Assembly (NCBI GenBank): GCA_903642275.1
Contig: CAHJWK010000003.1
Span: 1-64,000 of the forward strand
Origin: Chitinophagaceae bacterium
GTDB taxonomy: Bacteria; Bacteroidota; Bacteroidia; Chitinophagales; Chitinophagaceae
Direction: 5' to 3'
Length of the DNA: 64,000 nt
The position numbers and the translations under genes were made by a program. The notes beneath the pieces were generated by a model. That model was not told the origin of the DNA and made no database searches. It saw only the letters and a list, made by a program, of their open reading frames with translations. Shown piece after piece: positions 35,779-45,228 of this stretch; position 1 is the stretch's first letter; each line of letters begins with the position of its first letter.

Positions 35779-36426
35779 ATGGCAAATCTTGACGTACAAC
35801 CAAAGAAAAAAACTTCCTGGTTACCGTGGCTTATCGCAGCAATTATTTTACTTCTGATATTGTTGTTGCTAAAACACGGGTGTAACAAAACACAAAACGC
35901 GGCAACTACAACAGATACAACAACTACAACTGTTGCACCGGCACCTGCTGCCGCAGTTGCAACAACAACGCCTGCAAACGGAGACTGGGATAACATAGAC
36001 AGGAATGCACCTATTGCTTCTTACGCAGAAATCAAAAATAAAGACATCAATGTAAGAGGTAATGACAATTATGGCATTTACAGCCTTGGTGAAAATGTAT
36101 TGTTTGAAACCGGTAACAGCAACATCAGGAAAGACGCTCATAAGAACCTGAAAGAAATTGTTACTTCAATTAATCAGCGTTACAAAGGTGGTGATATAAG
36201 AGTATATGGTTATACTGATTCTGTTGGCAGCAAAGACTATAATAAAGACCTCGCACAGCAACGCGCTGAAGCAGTACGCACATGGCTGGCAACAAGCGGT
36301 GGCGTAGATTCTTCAAAAATATCAATCAACGCAATCGGCGAAGGCAATCCGGTGGCAACAAATGCAACAGAAAAAGGCAGGCATCAAAACCGCCGCGTTG
36401 AGGTAATAGCAAGAAAAGCACAATAA
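35779..36426 (+). CDS. OmpA-family peptidoglycan-associated membrane protein
   Basis: 215 aa. One membrane helix at ~13-33 (WLPWLIAAIILLLILLLLKH), then a Thr/Ala-rich linker and a C-terminal OmpA domain (~105-215): LFETGNSNIRKDAHKNLKEI, YGYTDSVGSKDYNKDLAQQR, NRRVEVIARK. The peptidoglycan-binding Asp and Arg (GYTDSVGS; QRAEAV) are present. There is no beta-barrel; it is an inner-membrane-anchored OmpA-like protein linking envelope and wall. It sits between two DUF2382 genes. Confidence 0.9.
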   Translation: MANLDVQPKKKTSWLPWLIAAIILLLILLLLKHGCNKTQNAATTTDTTTTTVAPAPAAAVATTTPANGDWDNIDRNAPIASYAEIKNKDINVRGNDNYGIYSLGENVLFETGNSNIRKDAHKNLKEIVTSINQRYKGGDIRVYGYTDSVGSKDYNKDLAQQRAEAVRTWLATSGGVDSSKISINAIGEGNPVATNATEKGRHQNRRVEVIARKAQ

Positions 36427-36469
36427 AAATTAATTAATAACTGAAGTTTATTCTTCACAAAAAAAATAT

Positions 36470-37345
36470 ATGGCAACAGAAAATAAAGGCAAACGTCTGC
36501 AGGAATTGAAAGTAAGTGATTATGAAATAGTGGATGGTGAACCAGACATCCGCGGCTGGGATGTACAAGATTCAACAAGGACGAAAATAGGCAAAGTGAA
36601 TGAGTTGATTTTTGATACGCAGTTACGTAAAGTACGTTACATGATTGTTGACCTTAACAACAAAGATTTAGGGCTGATTAAAAGAACCGTATTGGTACCA
36701 ATCGGGTTAGGTGAACTGCATACCAAAGACGATGATGTGCTTTTAACAGGTGTAACAGCAGGCCAGTTAAACAGCTTGCCTGAATATGATGAGAATATAA
36801 CAGCTGAAAATGAAACAGCTATCAATGGTGTTTTTGCAGGTGTTGCCACCGCAGGTGTGGCAGGAACAGCATTAAATAATGATGATGCTGATTTGTATGA
36901 TCATGATAATTACAATGAGAACAACCTGTTCAAAAACCGTAAAGATGCAACAGCAGGCAATAATACTGTATCTGTTATAGAAGAAAATTTAAAAGTAGGT
37001 AAACAAACAGTTCAAACAGGTGGTGTTTATATAAAATCAAGAATTGTTGAACACCCGGCAGAAGAGACAGTTAATTTAAAAGAAGAGCATGTAATTGTAG
37101 AACGTACACCGGTTAACCGTGTTGTCAGCAATACAGATTTAAATACTTTCCAGGAAGGAACTGTTGAGCTGACTGAGCATGCCGAAGTTCCTGTTGTTTC
37201 AAAAGAAGCAAGGGTAGTGGAAGAAATATCATTAGGCAAAGAAGTGAATGAACGTGAGGAAACAATACGTGATACGGTGCGGCACACTGAAGTTGATATT
37301 GAAAATCTTGATAAAAACAATACGTCAACCGGAACTGATTATTAA
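36470..37345 (+). CDS. PRC-barrel plus DUF2382 stress protein
   Basis: 291 aa. The N-terminal PRC-barrel (~10-105) shows LKVSDYEIVDGEPDIRGWDV, GKVNELIFDTQLRKVRYMIV and LVPIGLGELHTKDDDVLLTG. A Gly/Ala/Asn/Asp linker precedes a C-terminal DUF2382 domain (~170-285: VIEENLKVGKQTVQTGGVYI, EEISLGKEVNEREETIRDTV). The C-terminal DNA is clearly similar to 35280-35640. No signal peptide. A terminator follows. PRC plus DUF2382 is a known pairing in stress proteins. Confidence 0.9.
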   Translation: MATENKGKRLQELKVSDYEIVDGEPDIRGWDVQDSTRTKIGKVNELIFDTQLRKVRYMIVDLNNKDLGLIKRTVLVPIGLGELHTKDDDVLLTGVTAGQLNSLPEYDENITAENETAINGVFAGVATAGVAGTALNNDDADLYDHDNYNENNLFKNRKDATAGNNTVSVIEENLKVGKQTVQTGGVYIKSRIVEHPAEETVNLKEEHVIVERTPVNRVVSNTDLNTFQEGTVELTEHAEVPVVSKEARVVEEISLGKEVNEREETIRDTVRHTEVDIENLDKNNTSTGTDY

Positions 37346-37371
37346 TATAATTTGTATGTTTTGTAATTTTA

Positions 37372-37401
37372 AAAAGGAAGCCAAATGGTTTCCTTTTATT
37401 T
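37372..37401 (+). terminator. Terminator after PRC-barrel gene
   Basis: The hairpin AAAGGAAGCC-AAAT-GGTTTCCTTT is followed by a short T-rich run. Confidence 0.8.
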
Positions 37402-37489
37402 AAGCAAATATCTGGCAGTGTTATAAATTAGCAACTATTATTACAGTAAGTAAAAACTATAAATATTCATTAATTTAAAAAAAGAATTC

Positions 37490-37684
37490 ATGGGAAAGTC
37501 ATTATTATTTTTATTAGTTGGTATAGGTATCGGTGTTTTAGTAGCGCCTGATAAAGGTTCAAATACCTTAAATAACCTTCTGGGAAAAGCAGAAGACTTA
37601 AAAGATGACGCAGAATATTACCTGCTAACTGCCGCTGATAAAATTATGTCTAAAGTAAAACAAGCAGGAAACACCGCTGAATAA
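37490..37684 (+). CDS. YtxH-like small membrane protein
   Basis: 64 aa. N-terminal membrane helix (LLFLLVGIGIGVLVAPDKGS) with the APDKG motif typical of YtxH-like proteins, then an amphipathic helical tail (LLGKAEDLKDDAEYYLLTAA). It is the intact counterpart of the broken gene at 5467-5705. It lies in the second stress cluster. Family function unknown beyond association with stress. Confidence 0.8.
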   Translation: MGKSLLFLLVGIGIGVLVAPDKGSNTLNNLLGKAEDLKDDAEYYLLTAADKIMSKVKQAGNTAE

Positions 37685-37702
37685 TAATCTTTAATTGTTT
37701 AA

Positions 37703-37742
37703 ACATACATAATGTTTAGCATTAGCTAAACGTTATGTATGT
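37703..37742. repeat. Long 18-bp-stem hairpin
   Basis: Two 18-nt arms, ACATACATAATGTTTAGC and GCTAAACGTTATGTATGT, pair with one G-T and a 4-nt loop (ATTA). There is no T-run on either side, so it is not a standard terminator. The following stretch 37743-38143 shows no gene. Confidence 0.7.
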
Positions 37743-38143
37743 ATGAAAACTTGTGATTTAAAAATAATATTAGCTGGTATACTTATACTGTCACACGAGG
37801 CATAAATATACAGGTTGGTGTCTCAACTTATTATACTCGCATTTTATATAACTCTTAATAACATTACTTCTTTGTGCCTAAAATAATGCTGAATTCTCCT
37901 TCAACGACAGCATGTCTTTATGTCTGTAAAAATTTAAAGTTTTAACGCAATACACCTAGCTGTACAGTTTTTCATACAATATAAGCTTAAATTGAATACG
38001 GTTTTGTATAGACATCTATATACCTCGTATATCCCATGTATATGTTGTATAATTTTGAGTTTTCATTTAAACAAAGATAAATACGTAAACAGTGCCTGCT
38101 GTTCTGGCATAATAATGGCAACGCTTGAAGAAAATTTATAATA

Positions 38144-38602
38144 ATGGATAATACAAAAACAGTAGAGGTTTTAAACGATCTTATAGAAATTAATAACGAC
38201 CGTGTTGCTGGATTTGAAAAAGCAATTGCAGATATCAAAGATCAGAACATTGACTTAAAAGCTGCATTTCTGGGCTATGTGGAGCAAAGCCGCAAAAACG
38301 GTCAGGAGCTTGCTGCATTGGTAGGTAATTATGGCAAACTTGAAACAGGAAAAAGTGTTGCCGGTAGTATACACCGCGCATGGATAGATGTAAAATCCTT
38401 GTTTGGTGGTAACGACCGTGCAGGTATTTTATCAGAAGCAGAACGTGGCGAAGATTCAATAAAAAAAGCTTACAGTGATGCTTTAAGTTCAGGAAATCTA
38501 CCCTCAGATGTTTCAACAGTAGTGTCAGAACAGGCAGCTAAAATTAAGAAATCACATGATGAGGTAAAAGCACTGCGGGATGTTGCAAAAGCTGGTTCAT
38601 AA
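38144..38602 (+). CDS. DUF2383/PA2169-family four-helix-bundle protein
   Basis: 152 aa, all helical, no signal peptide. Family phrases: VEVLNDLIEINNDRVAGFEK at the start, GNYGKLETGKSVAGSIHRAW (the conserved G-S-x-x-G-x-x-H-R-x-W turn), and AGILSEAERGEDSIKKAYSD. A ferritin-like bundle protein linked to envelope or starvation stress; function not established. Last intact gene of the second stress cluster, with its own terminator. Confidence 0.88.
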   Translation: MDNTKTVEVLNDLIEINNDRVAGFEKAIADIKDQNIDLKAAFLGYVEQSRKNGQELAALVGNYGKLETGKSVAGSIHRAWIDVKSLFGGNDRAGILSEAERGEDSIKKAYSDALSSGNLPSDVSTVVSEQAAKIKKSHDEVKALRDVAKAGS

Positions 38603-38621
38603 ACAATAATGCTCTTTAGAT

Positions 38622-38656
38622 AAAAAAGCCTCAATTTTCATTGGGGCTTTTATTTT
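38622..38656 (+). terminator. Terminator after DUF2383 gene
   Basis: The stem AAAAGCCTCAAT / ATTGGGGCTTTT with loop TTTC is followed by a T-rich end, 20 nt after the stop codon. Confidence 0.88.
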
Positions 38657-38966
38657 GAAAATAGCTCCATCTTTCTGTATTTCCTTCAGATGTTTATGTA
38701 ATAATTGCTGACAATGATTGAAAGCAGCCGTCAATTTACAGTTAGTTTATTTGCATTTTGTCAATAAATTTGCTACGTTATATATGATACCTGATTATCC
38801 TCACAAATTGTTTTTTTCAGATTGCCACTCTTATACTTCGTTAATGAAAGCACTTGCCGAAGTACCGCTTCCATGCGTTTAATATAAAGTTTTTTTATTA
38901 GATGAACGCTGTAGGTTTCATCATAAAATAAGTTAACAGCCATTTTATCAGTCTTAAAATCTATGT
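38657..38966. other. Intergenic stretch upstream of fbp
   Basis: 310 bp without a supported gene. A short open piece reading DCHSYTSLMKALAEVPLPCV (38819-38881) is too small to assign. Confidence 0.3.
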
Positions 38967-39973
38967 ATGCTTAAAAACAGGGGTGTATTAACACTTGAAG
39001 AATTTACTATTCAGTCTTTCAGGCAAATTCGCCATGCTACAGGTGAATTAAGTGCTTTATTAAGAGATATTGGCCTCGCTGCAAAACGTATTAACGCAGA
39101 AGTTAGAAAGCTTGGCCTAGTAGATATGCTGGGCGATCTGGGTGCCACAAATATTCAGGGTGAAGAAATAAAAAAATGGATGTATATGCCAACAACCAGT
39201 TGATTGCAGTATTAAAACATGGTGTTAGCTGCGCCGGTATCGCCAGCGAGGAGCTTGAAGACATTGTAGTGTTCAACGACCAGTTAAGTAATCAAAGCAA
39301 GTACATAGTGATGTTTGATCCATTGGATGGAAGCAGTAACATAGATACTAATATTTCTATAGGAACAATTTTCGGCATTTATAGACGAGTGAGTAAGGCC
39401 TCAGGTGCCTGCGACAGTAAAGATTTTTTACAGCCCGGTCTGGCGCAAATTTCTGCAGGGTATGTTATTTATGGCTCATCAACTATGTTTGTATATGCCA
39501 CCCGGAGAGGTGTGAACGGATTTACCTTAGATACTGAAATAGGAGAGTTCTGTTTAAGCCATCCTGAGATAACATGTCCTTGTAATGGAAATATATATTC
39601 AGTTAATCATGGAAATTTTTTTAATTACGAAAAGCATATTCAGGTGTATATAACAAGTTGCCAGCAAAAGACAAAATTAAACGGTGGCCCATATACTAAC
39701 CGCTATACGGGCAGCATGGTTGCAGACCTTCATCGTACTTTAATTAAAGGTGGAATTTTTTTGTATCCTGCCACTTCAGCAAAATCAGAAGGCAAACTTC
39801 GTTTATTGTACGAGTGCAACCCGTTCGCCTTTATCATAGAAGTTGCAGGCGGCAGGGCTACCAGTGGAAGTCAGCGTATTCTTGAAATTAAACCAACTCT
39901 CCTGCATCAACGCACCCCGTTAATCATTGGCAGCGTTAATATGGTTGAAGAGTGTCTCTCGTTTATAGATTAA
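38967..39973 (+). pseudogene. fbp: Fructose-1,6-bisphosphatase, split by a -1 frame change at A7
   Basis: Together the two frames encode a full-length class I FBPase (~335 aa, gluconeogenesis): TGELSALLRDIGLAAKRINA and DLGATNIQGEEIKK in frame one, then MDVYANNQLIAVLKHGVSCA, the metal-binding FDPLDGSSNID, TGSMVADLHRTLIKGGIFLY and LRLLYECNPFAFIIEVAGGR in the -1 frame. The switch falls on seven A residues at 39170-39176, read A AAA AAA, with AGGG 9 nt upstream. This could be a loss-of-function deletion of one A, a sequencing error, or a slippery site restoring full-length protein. The second frame has its own ATG at 39176. Confidence 0.8.
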
Positions 39974-40006
39974 TATACTGATAAACATTATTATGTTAGT
40001 AATTTT

Positions 40007-40306
40007 TTAAAACGATTTCAATTTTTCGTTCATTTCCGTAAGTCCGGCTTTCTTTAGAATATCATCTGAAACCGCTTTAAGTTCCAGCACAGTTTCCTTT
40101 GCTGCAATATCAAGAATGTTATTCTCTTCACTCTCTTCTTTAACCGTTAGTCCGCGTTCAATTACTTTACTTAAAAGCAATACATTTTTTCTTTGAATGG
40201 TAAGTTGAATTTTTACGTTGTCACTCATTCCCGGAATGCTTAAAACAGTATCAAAAACTTTTGCGATTGTGCTTGTTGTTTCCATATTATTCTTATTCAT
40301 TTTCAC
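40007..40306 (-). CDS. Small helical protein, unknown
   Basis: 99 aa, soluble, predicted helical (TIAKVFDTVLSIPGMSDNVK, then VLLLSKVIERGLTVKEESEE, LKAVSDDILKKAGLTEMNEK). There are internal Met starts at residues 3 and 8. No family recognised. It lies convergent with fbp and just outside the primase gene; it may belong to the mobile element or to the host side. Confidence 0.5.
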   Translation of the reverse strand: MKMNKNNMETTSTIAKVFDTVLSIPGMSDNVKIQLTIQRKNVLLLSKVIERGLTVKEESEENNILDIAAKETVLELKAVSDDILKKAGLTEMNEKLKSF

Positions 40307-40475
40307 GAATCTTGTTCACGCTTCAAAAATATAAAGTCACTTAATTATAATACTGTTTTAGGTTATTCAGAATTTAAACAACCTCTATAAAATAACACTT
40401 TAATTGCCTGCACGTTTAATGCTGTTTCTAATTTCGTATTCGATAACCTAATTGTGAAATTGATAAACGTGATGC

Positions 40476-41374
40476 ATGAAATTCGGAAACAATTTTCCAA
40501 CCGTTGAGGAAGTAAAAAACACGGATATAGTTGATTACCTGCAAAGCTTAGGATTTAAGCCGGCAAAAATAATTCGTTATAACCACTGGTATTTGTCGCC
40601 GTTCAGGGATGAAAAGACTCCTTCCTTTAAAGTAAACCAAAGCATGAATCGATGGTATGATTTCGGTGATGGCAAAGGCGGTAACATCATTGATTTTGGA
40701 ATACTATACCATCATTGCAGTGTTGGTGAGTTTTTAAAAAAGATGAATACTTCTTTTTCTTTTCGCCAGCAAAACATTGAACCTAATAATGAAGATGACG
40801 ACGCGAAAAAAATCAAAGTGATTACAGCAAAGGAAATCAGTTCTCTTGTGCTCATCAGGTATCTTCATAAAAGAAGAATATCGCTAGATTTAGCATCTAA
40901 CTTTTGTAAGGAAATTGACTATGAATTATACTGTAAGCGATACTACGCTTTAGGTTTTATAAATGATGCGGGCGGGTTTGAATTATGCAGTGAAAAATTT
41001 AAAGGCGGCAGTTCTCCAAAAGACATTACTGTTATAAAAATTGATGCCGAAACCCTTACTGTGTTTGAAGGCTTTTTTAACTTCCTTTCTTACTTAACTA
41101 TTCATCAAAAACAGGAACAACCTAAAACAGATTTTCTAATCTAAACTCTACTTCATTTTTTGACAAAAGTCTGCCTCTCATGCAATCATATAAACAAAAG
41201 CACCTTTATCTTGATTGTGATACAACAGGACAGAAATGCATACAAAAGGCACTGGCAATAGATAAAGAAAGTTTTATTGATGAAAGAGCTTTGTATAAAG
41301 ATTATAAAGATTTAAATGACTGGATAATGACTTTAGGTCAATCGCAAAAGCGAGCTCTGCAGATAAACGTGTAA
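40476..41374 (+). pseudogene. DNA primase-like protein (CHC2 zinc finger + Toprim), frameshifted
   Basis: Frame one (222 aa) begins with a primase-type start (VDYLQSLGFKPAKIIRYNHW, YLSPFRDEKTPSFKVNQSMN, GDGKGGNIIDFGILYH), whose zinc ligands are mostly replaced. It ends in the first Toprim strand (LTVFEGFFNFLSYL). It stops at 41144 after losing one base; the next frame continues LNSTSFFDKSLPLMQSYKQK and the second Toprim motif LYLDCDTTGQKC. Such primase-like genes are standard at the start of Bacteroidota mobilizable elements. Broken by a single indel. Confidence 0.8.
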
Positions 41375-41480
41375 TCCGGCTTTGACAAAAGACAATAAGT
41401 TACGTATTGAAGTAATTATTAAAATCAGGAAGTATGACAGTATTTAATAAAGCCGTTGAGATTGCCCGCTTTGCCGCAAT

Positions 41481-41519
41481 CGGCAAGATGTACGGTTGTA
41501 TCACAACCGGATCTTGCCG
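41481..41519. other. Candidate oriT of second module
   Basis: Nested inverted repeats: outer CGGCAAGAT / ATCTTGCCG (9 bp, perfect) and inner CGGTTGT / ACAACCG (7 bp) around the loop ATC, 62 nt upstream of the ancestral mobC start. It sits between the primase and mobC genes, where oriT is expected in this element type. There is no T-run, so a terminator is less likely. The rest of 41375-41580 has no gene. Confidence 0.6.
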
Positions 41520-41580
41520 CTCTTGCTCCGAAGTCGTGAGCGGTCAGTGAACAGATCTTAAAAGTGTAAAATGAAATGTG

Positions 41581-41969
41581 ATGAGTGAAGCGAAAGATAA
41601 CAGGTACAAGTGGCTCATATACGATTGAAGCAGGATGAACACGCGAAAATTAACAAGAAGTTTTCTAACTCCACCTGCAGAAAACTTAGCGAATATGCAA
41701 GACGCATTTTGCTTGATAAAGTAATTACAGTATACCAACGCAATCGCTCTCTGGATGACTTTATGGCGGAAATGATAAAGCTGCGAACCGAGCTGAATGC
41801 AATTGGAAATAACCTTAATCAAAGCGTAAAAAAGCTTTACACGTTAAGCCAGCTGCATGAGTTTGAAAGTTGGATTAATCAAAATAAAAATGACCATAAA
41901 ATTTTGCTTGAGAAAATTAACAAAATAAAAAGTAAAATCAATCAAATTTCGAACGAATGGTTGCGATAA
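41581..41969 (+). pseudogene. mobC: MobC-like mobilization protein, frameshifted near its start
   Basis: ATG 41581 starts MSEAKDNRYKWLIYD and stops at 41628, while the body reads in another frame (IRLKQDEHAKINKKFS, STCRKLSEYARRILLDKVIT, ELNAIGNNLNQSVKKLYTL). The SEAKDNRYKW head and the IRL-xx-xEH body belong together in intact homologs, so one indel near 41615 is inferred. Expression from a GTG at 41610 could still give a nearly full-length 119-aa protein. Its stop overlaps the relaxase start by 13 nt. Confidence 0.75.
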
Positions 41970-43209
41970 TTCACAGCAGCAAAAGTCTGCGAAATGCTTT
42001 GCTTTATAACGAGAATAAAGTGAAGCAAAAAGTTGCTGATTTTATTCATGCAGGCAATTACCCCAAAGACACTTACTTACTTGGTTTCAGCGATAAAATA
42101 AATCGTATGGAAAAGCTAATTGAACTCAATCAGCAAACGAAAATAAACAGCGTACACATATCGCTGAATTTTGACAGCAGAGATATTTTAAATGAAGATA
42201 TCTTGAAAAAAATTTCTGACAATTATCTTAGCGATATTGGTTTTGGGAATCAGCCATATCTTGTATATAAACATAATGATTCAGGTCATCCGCACATACA
42301 CATAGTAACTACAAATATCAGGAGCGACGGCAGCCGGATTTCTTTACACAATCTTGGTAAAAACGAGTCAGAAAAAGCAAGAAAATCAATCGAACAACAA
42401 TTCAGGTTAATCAGTGCTGAACGGCAGAAAAAACTACAATACAATTTAAAGCCGGTTGATGTAAAAAAAGTGCAATACGGTAAAACGGAACTAAACGTGC
42501 GATCATGAACGTGTTAGACTATGTGTTGCCAAACTACAGGTATGTATCAATCGCAGAATTAAATGCAGTGCTTAAACTGTATAATATAACAGCCGACAGA
42601 GGAAGCGAAACATCAAACATTTATAAGAATAACGGCTTGGTGTATCGCATACTTGATGGTGATGGGAGAAAAATTGGTACGCCCATAAAAGCCAGTTTGA
42701 TTTACAACAAGCCCACCCTTAAAAATATTGAAGGTCGCTTTGCTAAAAATGATATCGAGAAACAGATGTATAAACGCAGGGTAATGAATGCCATAGATTT
42801 TGCTCTTTTACAAAAATCAAATCAATCTTTTGTGGGTTTAACGCAGGCTCTCCAAAAAGAAAAAATTCACATGGTATTGCGGCAAAATGATAACAGGGTA
42901 ATCTATGGAGTGACTTATGTCGACCATCAGACAAGATGCGTTTTCAACGGAAGTCAATTAGGTAAACAATATAGTGCAAATGCTCTGCGCCAAAGATGTA
43001 CAGCAGAACAAATCAAACAGGATGAAAACCCGCACTTAACTCACCCATCCTTTGAAGAAGAGAAATCAGAATTCAAATCTTATTTACCTGGTATAGAAAA
43101 AGTGTTTGAAGATTTACTCGAGCCCGAAGAAAATAAATTTACCAACGAGCCATCGGAACTGCGCAAGTTTAAAAAAGGAAAGAGGAAACAAAAGCAATCG
43201 CACAATTAA
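41957..43209 (+). pseudogene. Relaxase/mobilization nuclease, split by a frameshift
   Basis: The first part (183 codons) holds the relaxase core: KINSVHISLNFD and the HUH motif GHPHIHIVTTN (His111, His113, His115). It stops at 42508. The second part (from 42505, ATGA overlap) carries on the same protein in another frame: the sequence KRAI before MNVLDYVLPNYRY restores the usual continuous reading if one base is added near 42489. Further on are LNAVLKLYNITADRGSETSN and IGTPIKASLIYNKPTL. The nuclease core could still be made; the C-terminal region would need reinitiation at the ATGA. Confidence 0.82.
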
Positions 43210-43220
43210 AATCAAATGTT

Positions 43221-45161
43221 ATGTCAATGAATACCGGTGAGAATGAACAGGGGTTAAGAAAGGTAATTGACCTTACAAGAATGATAAGTATTGTGATGCT
43301 GTTATTGCATTTTTGTTTCTATTGTTATGCAACATTTTATCACTGGAACCTGACAGCAAAAATTCCGGATATAATATTAAATAATATTGGCAAGACCGGG
43401 TTGTTCAGCAGCTTCCATAAAACAAAATTAATTTCACTTGGCGTGTTGTTATTATCACTTGTAGGAGCAAGAGGGAGAAAATCAGACAAGCTAAATTACA
43501 GAACCGCACTTGCCTATTTTATATCTGGACTATTTATATACTTTATAAGTGTGCTTTGCTTGTATATTCCCACGTCAGATCAATTCATAACGCTTGCCTA
43601 CATTTCATGCACATCGTGCGGATTTGTTCTTGTTTTAACCGGTGGTGGCTTAATATCAAGAATTATAAAAGACAAATTAGCCAATGATGTTTTCACTAAG
43701 CAAAATGAAACTTTTCCACAGGAAGAAAAATTAATTGAAAACGAATACTCAATCAACCTGCCTGCACAATACAATCTGAAAGGGAAAATTATAAACAGCT
43801 TTATAAATTTTATTAACCCGATGCGGGGATTATTGGTGATGGGGTCTCCTAAAGCCGGCAAATTTTATTTTATTATTCAGCACATCATTAAACAGCATAT
43901 TGAAAAAGGTTTTTCAATGTTTATTTACGACTTCAAATATGATGATCTTTCGCGAATTGCTTACAACCATTTTTTAAAATTTAAATCAAAAAAGTATCAG
44001 GTTGAACCACAATTTTATGTGATTAATTTTAATGATTTAAGCCGCTGCCACAGGTGTAATCCGCTTGACCCAAAAAATATGACCGACATAACTGACGCTG
44101 TTGAATCTGCAAGAACAATCATGCTTGGTCTAAATCGTTCGTGGATTAAAAGACAAGGCGAATTTTTTGTAGAATCACCTATAAATTTTATGACTTCCAT
44201 TATATGGTTTTTAAAGAAATTTCATGATGGAGACTATTGTACCCTACCGCATGCAATAGAAATGATGCAAATTGATTATGATAAATTGTTTACGGTATTA
44301 AGAACAGAAAGTGAAATTGAAGCTTACATGAATCCATTTTTATCAACTTATCTTAATGATTCAATGGAGCAACTGCAGGGTCAAATCGATGCTGCAAGAA
44401 TAGGTATCGCAAGGCTCTCATCACCGGCTTTATATTATGTTTTGTCCGGCAATGATTTTACATTAGATATTAATAATCCAGATGAACCTAAAATAGTATG
44501 TCTCGCAAATAACCCTCAAAAACAGCAGGTGTATGGTGCCGTTTTATCGCTGTACATAAGCAGGATGACCAAAATTGTAAACCAGAGAGGAAAATTAAGG
44601 AGCAGTTTGATATTTGATGAGTTCCTGACAATCTACTTCAACGGCATAGATAATCTTATTGCGACAGCACGCTCAAACAAAGTTGCCACAACAATAGCTG
44701 TGCAGGATTATAGCCAATTGAAGAATGAATACTCCAGAGAACAGGCCGAAGTCATTTTAAATATTATGGGCAATATAATTGCTGGACAAGTTAGCGGTGA
44801 GTCAGCAAAATTCTTATCTGAAAAGTTTGGTCGTATTATGCAGGACAGGGAAAGCATTTCAATCAACAGTAACGATACGTCAATCACCAAATCAAATCAA
44901 TTGGAACAGGCAATACCTGCATCAACAATTGCGAGTTTATCAAGCGGTGAATTTGTAGGCATGGTTGCGGATAACCCTGACCAAATTATAAATTTAAAAT
45001 CCTTTCATTGTAAGATTATCAATGACCATGATGCCTTAAAAACAGAAAGTGATTTGTATGAGCAGATACCTGAAATAAATAAGGTTGACAGTACTATTGT
45101 TCAAAGGAACTACCAGCAGATAAAACAAGAGGTGCAGGATATAATTGATACGGAGTTATAA
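43221..45161 (+). CDS. VirD4/TraG-type coupling ATPase with altered Walker A
   Basis: 646 aa. About four membrane helices in the first 145 residues, then a cytoplasmic ATPase that links the relaxosome to a secretion channel. Family phrases: KGFSMFIYDFKYDDLSRIAY, CNPLDPKNMTDITDAVESAR, GIDNLIATARSNKVATTIAV, QDYSQL. Walker A at 208-215 reads GSPKAGKF where GKS or GKT is expected, and the Walker B neighbourhood reads IFDEFLTIYF (residues ~464-473) where the family usually has Pro after DEF. The open frame is full length, but ATP binding is probably impaired. Confidence 0.85.
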   Translation: MSMNTGENEQGLRKVIDLTRMISIVMLLLHFCFYCYATFYHWNLTAKIPDIILNNIGKTGLFSSFHKTKLISLGVLLLSLVGARGRKSDKLNYRTALAYFISGLFIYFISVLCLYIPTSDQFITLAYISCTSCGFVLVLTGGGLISRIIKDKLANDVFTKQNETFPQEEKLIENEYSINLPAQYNLKGKIINSFINFINPMRGLLVMGSPKAGKFYFIIQHIIKQHIEKGFSMFIYDFKYDDLSRIAYNHFLKFKSKKYQVEPQFYVINFNDLSRCHRCNPLDPKNMTDITDAVESARTIMLGLNRSWIKRQGEFFVESPINFMTSIIWFLKKFHDGDYCTLPHAIEMMQIDYDKLFTVLRTESEIEAYMNPFLSTYLNDSMEQLQGQIDAARIGIARLSSPALYYVLSGNDFTLDINNPDEPKIVCLANNPQKQQVYGAVLSLYISRMTKIVNQRGKLRSSLIFDEFLTIYFNGIDNLIATARSNKVATTIAVQDYSQLKNEYSREQAEVILNIMGNIIAGQVSGESAKFLSEKFGRIMQDRESISINSNDTSITKSNQLEQAIPASTIASLSSGEFVGMVADNPDQIINLKSFHCKIINDHDALKTESDLYEQIPEINKVDSTIVQRNYQQIKQEVQDIIDTEL

Positions 45162-45228
45162 AGAATTATCAGTGACCCTACAAAGGATTTTTTGGTTGTA
45201 AAAAAGTAAGGTAATATTTAAGCATTGC

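Noticed and set aside
41957-43209. Relaxase as two genuine, ATGA-coupled genes
   Set aside because: The second part continues the family sequence without a break if one base is added (KRAI before MNVLDYV), so a frameshift in one gene is the better explanation. Coupled translation may still occur.
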